Assembly: GCF_021556615.1 (NCBI RefSeq)
Contig: NZ_JAKGGD010000002.1
Span: 62,001-126,000, forward strand
From: Paracoccus salsus
Lineage (GTDB): Bacteria > Pseudomonadota > Alphaproteobacteria > Rhodobacterales > Rhodobacteraceae
Reading direction: 5' to 3'
DNA: 64,000 nucleotides
The notes below the pieces were generated by a model. It searched no databases and had not been told where the DNA came from. It saw nothing but the letters and a program-made list of their open reading frames with translations. This document shows, piece by piece, positions 62,448 to 64,000 of this stretch. The translations under genes were made by a program, and so were the position numbers. Position 1 is the first letter of the stretch. Every line of letters begins with the position of its first letter.

Positions 62448-63002
62448 GTGCAGGACGCCCGCAGATTGAAGCTGGAAGAGATGATCGCGCGCACCGCTCT
62501 GGGCGACCGTGAGGCGTTCGAGGCGTTGTATGACGCAACCTCGGCAAAGCTGCACGCCGTCTGCCTTTCGGTCCTGAAGGATCGCCCCGAGGCCGAGGAA
62601 ACCCTGCAGGAAGTGTATATCAAGGTCTGGCAGAACGCCGCGCGCTATGCGGCCAACGGGCTGTCGCCGATGACCTGGCTGATCACCATCGCGCGCAACC
62701 GCGCCATCGATCGGTTGCGGGCCCGCAGTTCGCGCCCGGCGACCGCCTCGACCGAGGCTGCGGCGACCGTGGCCTCGTCCGAGCCCGGCCCTGAAACCGC
62801 GACCATCCGCGCGCAGGAACGCAGGCTTCTGGACGAATGTCTCGCCCAGCTGGCCGAGCCACAGGCCGGCGCCGTACGGGCCGTCTATCTTGAAGGCATC
62901 ACCTATGCCGATCTCGCGCAGCGCGAGGGTAAGCCGATCAACACGGTCCGCAGTTGGCTGCGCCGCAGCCTGCTGCGCCTGAAGGATTGTGTGAGCCAAT
63001 GA
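62448..63002 (+). CDS. ECF RNA polymerase sigma factor
   Basis: The 184-residue protein has region 2 (EAFEALYDATSAKLHAVCLSVL and EETLQEVYIKVWQNA) and region 4 (AGAVRAVYLEGITYADLAQREGKPINTVRSWLRRSL). It belongs to the SigK-like group paired with RskA-type anti-sigma factors. The start is GTG at 62448 after GAGGG. The stop overlaps the ATG of the anti-sigma gene (ATGA). It probably activates its own operon and envelope-stress genes, by analogy. Confidence 0.93.
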   Translation: MQDARRLKLEEMIARTALGDREAFEALYDATSAKLHAVCLSVLKDRPEAEETLQEVYIKVWQNAARYAANGLSPMTWLITIARNRAIDRLRARSSRPATASTEAAATVASSEPGPETATIRAQERRLLDECLAQLAEPQAGAVRAVYLEGITYADLAQREGKPINTVRSWLRRSLLRLKDCVSQ

Positions 63003-63712
63003 CCGAAGATCAGCCTCTGACCCCGGAACAACAGGACAACCTGCTTGCGGCGGAGCTTGCGCTTGGACTGCTGGAAGGCGACGAGGCCCGCGCCGCCGTC
63101 GCGCGGCTGGCCGAGGACCCCGACTTCGCGCAGGCAGTGCGCGACTGGCAGGAACGACTGGCCGGACTGGCCGAAAGCCTGACGCCGGTCATGGCGCCCG
63201 CGCGTGCCCGGCAGGGAATCCGCGAGAAACTGGGCCACGGCCTTGCTCCGCTGAGCGAGGATCCGAACCAGCGCCGGTCGTGGTGGCGCAGTCCGGTCGG
63301 CGCTCTGGCCGGCCTGCTGGCCGTGGCCGCGGTCGCCGCCTTCCTGTGGCTGCCGGGTCAGACGCCTCCGATCCCGACATCGGGTCCGGACTATCAGGCC
63401 GAACTGGTGTCCGAAGACGCGGCGCTTCGCGTCGCCGCGCGTCTCGAGGGCGACGAAATGGAGATCGCCCTGCAACAGGGCGCGCCGTCGTCAGGCCGCG
63501 ATTACGAGATCTGGTGGATCAGGCCCGATGGAAGCGCCCCGATCTCTCTGGGCGTCGTGCCGCAGTCGGGCAGCGCCCGCATGACCCTGCCCGAAGGTCT
63601 GGATCCCTCCGAAGGCATCCGCATCGCGTTGTCGGACGAACCGGCAGGCGGGTCGCCGACCGGTCAGGCGACCGGTCCCATCGTGGCGATCGCAGAGCTT
63701 ACGCGCTTGTGA
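62999..63712 (+). CDS. RskA-type anti-sigma factor
   Basis: The 237-residue product has an N-terminal sigma-binding region (LLAAELALGLLEGDEARAAV), one membrane segment (about 101-120, VGALAGLLAVAAVAAFLWLP) and a C-terminal periplasmic domain of the RskA family (YEIWWIRPDGSAPISLGVVP). The zinc-binding HxxxCxxC of ZAS anti-sigma factors is absent. It likely inhibits the upstream sigma factor at the membrane until a signal triggers its release, as in related systems. Confidence 0.93.
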   Translation: MTEDQPLTPEQQDNLLAAELALGLLEGDEARAAVARLAEDPDFAQAVRDWQERLAGLAESLTPVMAPARARQGIREKLGHGLAPLSEDPNQRRSWWRSPVGALAGLLAVAAVAAFLWLPGQTPPIPTSGPDYQAELVSEDAALRVAARLEGDEMEIALQQGAPSSGRDYEIWWIRPDGSAPISLGVVPQSGSARMTLPEGLDPSEGIRIALSDEPAGGSPTGQATGPIVAIAELTRL

Positions 63713-63825
63713 CAGGATCGCCGGGCTTTCCCGGCGCGACCGACCACCAAGACCTCCGTGACTGTGTTTGCCGGATGCGAAACCGCAGCCCAGGACACCC
63801 GGACGCCTTGGCATGAGGCGCATGC

Positions 63826-64000
63826 ATGACCACCACTCTTGCTGCCTCGGCCCTTGCTGTGATGGCGACCCATGACGCGTTCGCCAGGCAGGCCGACGCA
63901 GCGGGGACCGATCCGCTGAAGCCACAGAACAGCGACGCCCCGGCGCAGGTCCTGACCTGCGACGTGGTTGTCGCGGACGCGATGTCACCCGCGATCGGCA
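63826..64000 (+). CDS. Secreted protein, 5' end only
   Basis: The frame opens at ATG 63826 after GAGG and continues to the window edge (58 residues). An alanine-rich N-terminus (TLAASALAVMATHDAFA) looks like a short signal peptide, and the following residues are polar. I cannot assign a family. It follows the sigma/anti-sigma pair on the same strand, so it may be a target of that sigma factor. Confidence 0.5.
   Translation, partial: MTTTLAASALAVMATHDAFARQADAAGTDPLKPQNSDAPAQVLTCDVVVADAMSPAIG

Overview
The window is GC-rich alphaproteobacterial chromosome, most likely from a Paracoccus-like member of the Rhodobacteraceae. The best taxonomic evidence is a cytochrome c550 gene directly upstream of an aa3 oxidase subunit I gene; both proteins closely resemble remembered Paracoccus denitrificans CycA and CtaDII sequences. 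Typical family markers support this: tatABC next to a DUF815 ATPase, DUF1467 beside methylmalonyl-CoA epimerase, DUF2244, bacterial arginyl/leucyl transferase, and the aerobic cobaltochelatase pair cobS/cobT. I saw no insertion sequence, prophage or CRISPR array. Identifications rest on motif recognition and memory of protein families; no search was run.

Layout. 1-2193 (minus): DUF815 ATPase and tatCBA. 2374-3560 (plus): MarC and a retropepsin-like protease. 3695-5868 (minus): remnant of a PhoD-like phosphatase and an intact phospholipase D. 6157-7878 (plus): TPR protein. 7852-14210 (minus): spermidine/putrescine-type ABC transporter with two paralogous binding proteins, plus a hemerythrin. 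14415-17274 (plus): periplasmic coiled-coil protein and an orphan TAXI binding protein, meeting an ExeA-like ATPase/Sel1 protein (17275-19191, minus). 19438-27183 (minus): seven tightly packed genes for a CDP-alcohol phosphotransferase, LtaS-like sulfatase-fold enzyme, flippase-like protein, NMT1-type ABC importer and GT4 glycosyltransferase. 27283-31771: cytochrome b561, tRNA-Leu, lipB, cycA, ctaD, DUF2244. 32011-42488: YqeY, carA, a GT2 with a secretion-ATPase-like N-domain, glnE, bpt, ilvI, ilvN. 42526-46989: small conserved genes, an M48 lipoprotein, nitroreductase, EI24, DUF1467 and mce. 47122-53871: response regulator, DUF1501/DUF1800 pair, aspS, CPBP protease, GH25 lysozyme. 54037-58462: small membrane protein, GT8, epimerase, ClC. 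58559-64000: cobT, FMN reductase, cobS, an ECF sigma/anti-sigma pair and a truncated secreted protein.

Most genes are core or housekeeping. The least explained parts are the seven-gene envelope operon, a six-copy 11-bp-phased GCAC array between the phospholipase D and TPR genes, the coiled-coil/TAXI/ExeA-like cluster, and two intercistronic hairpins placed just after the two binding-protein genes of the ABC operon. The envelope operon is the best candidate for an undescribed system: it joins head-group transfer, a lipid flippase-like protein, an importer and a glycosyltransferase in one translationally coupled unit. Its product cannot be named from sequence alone.
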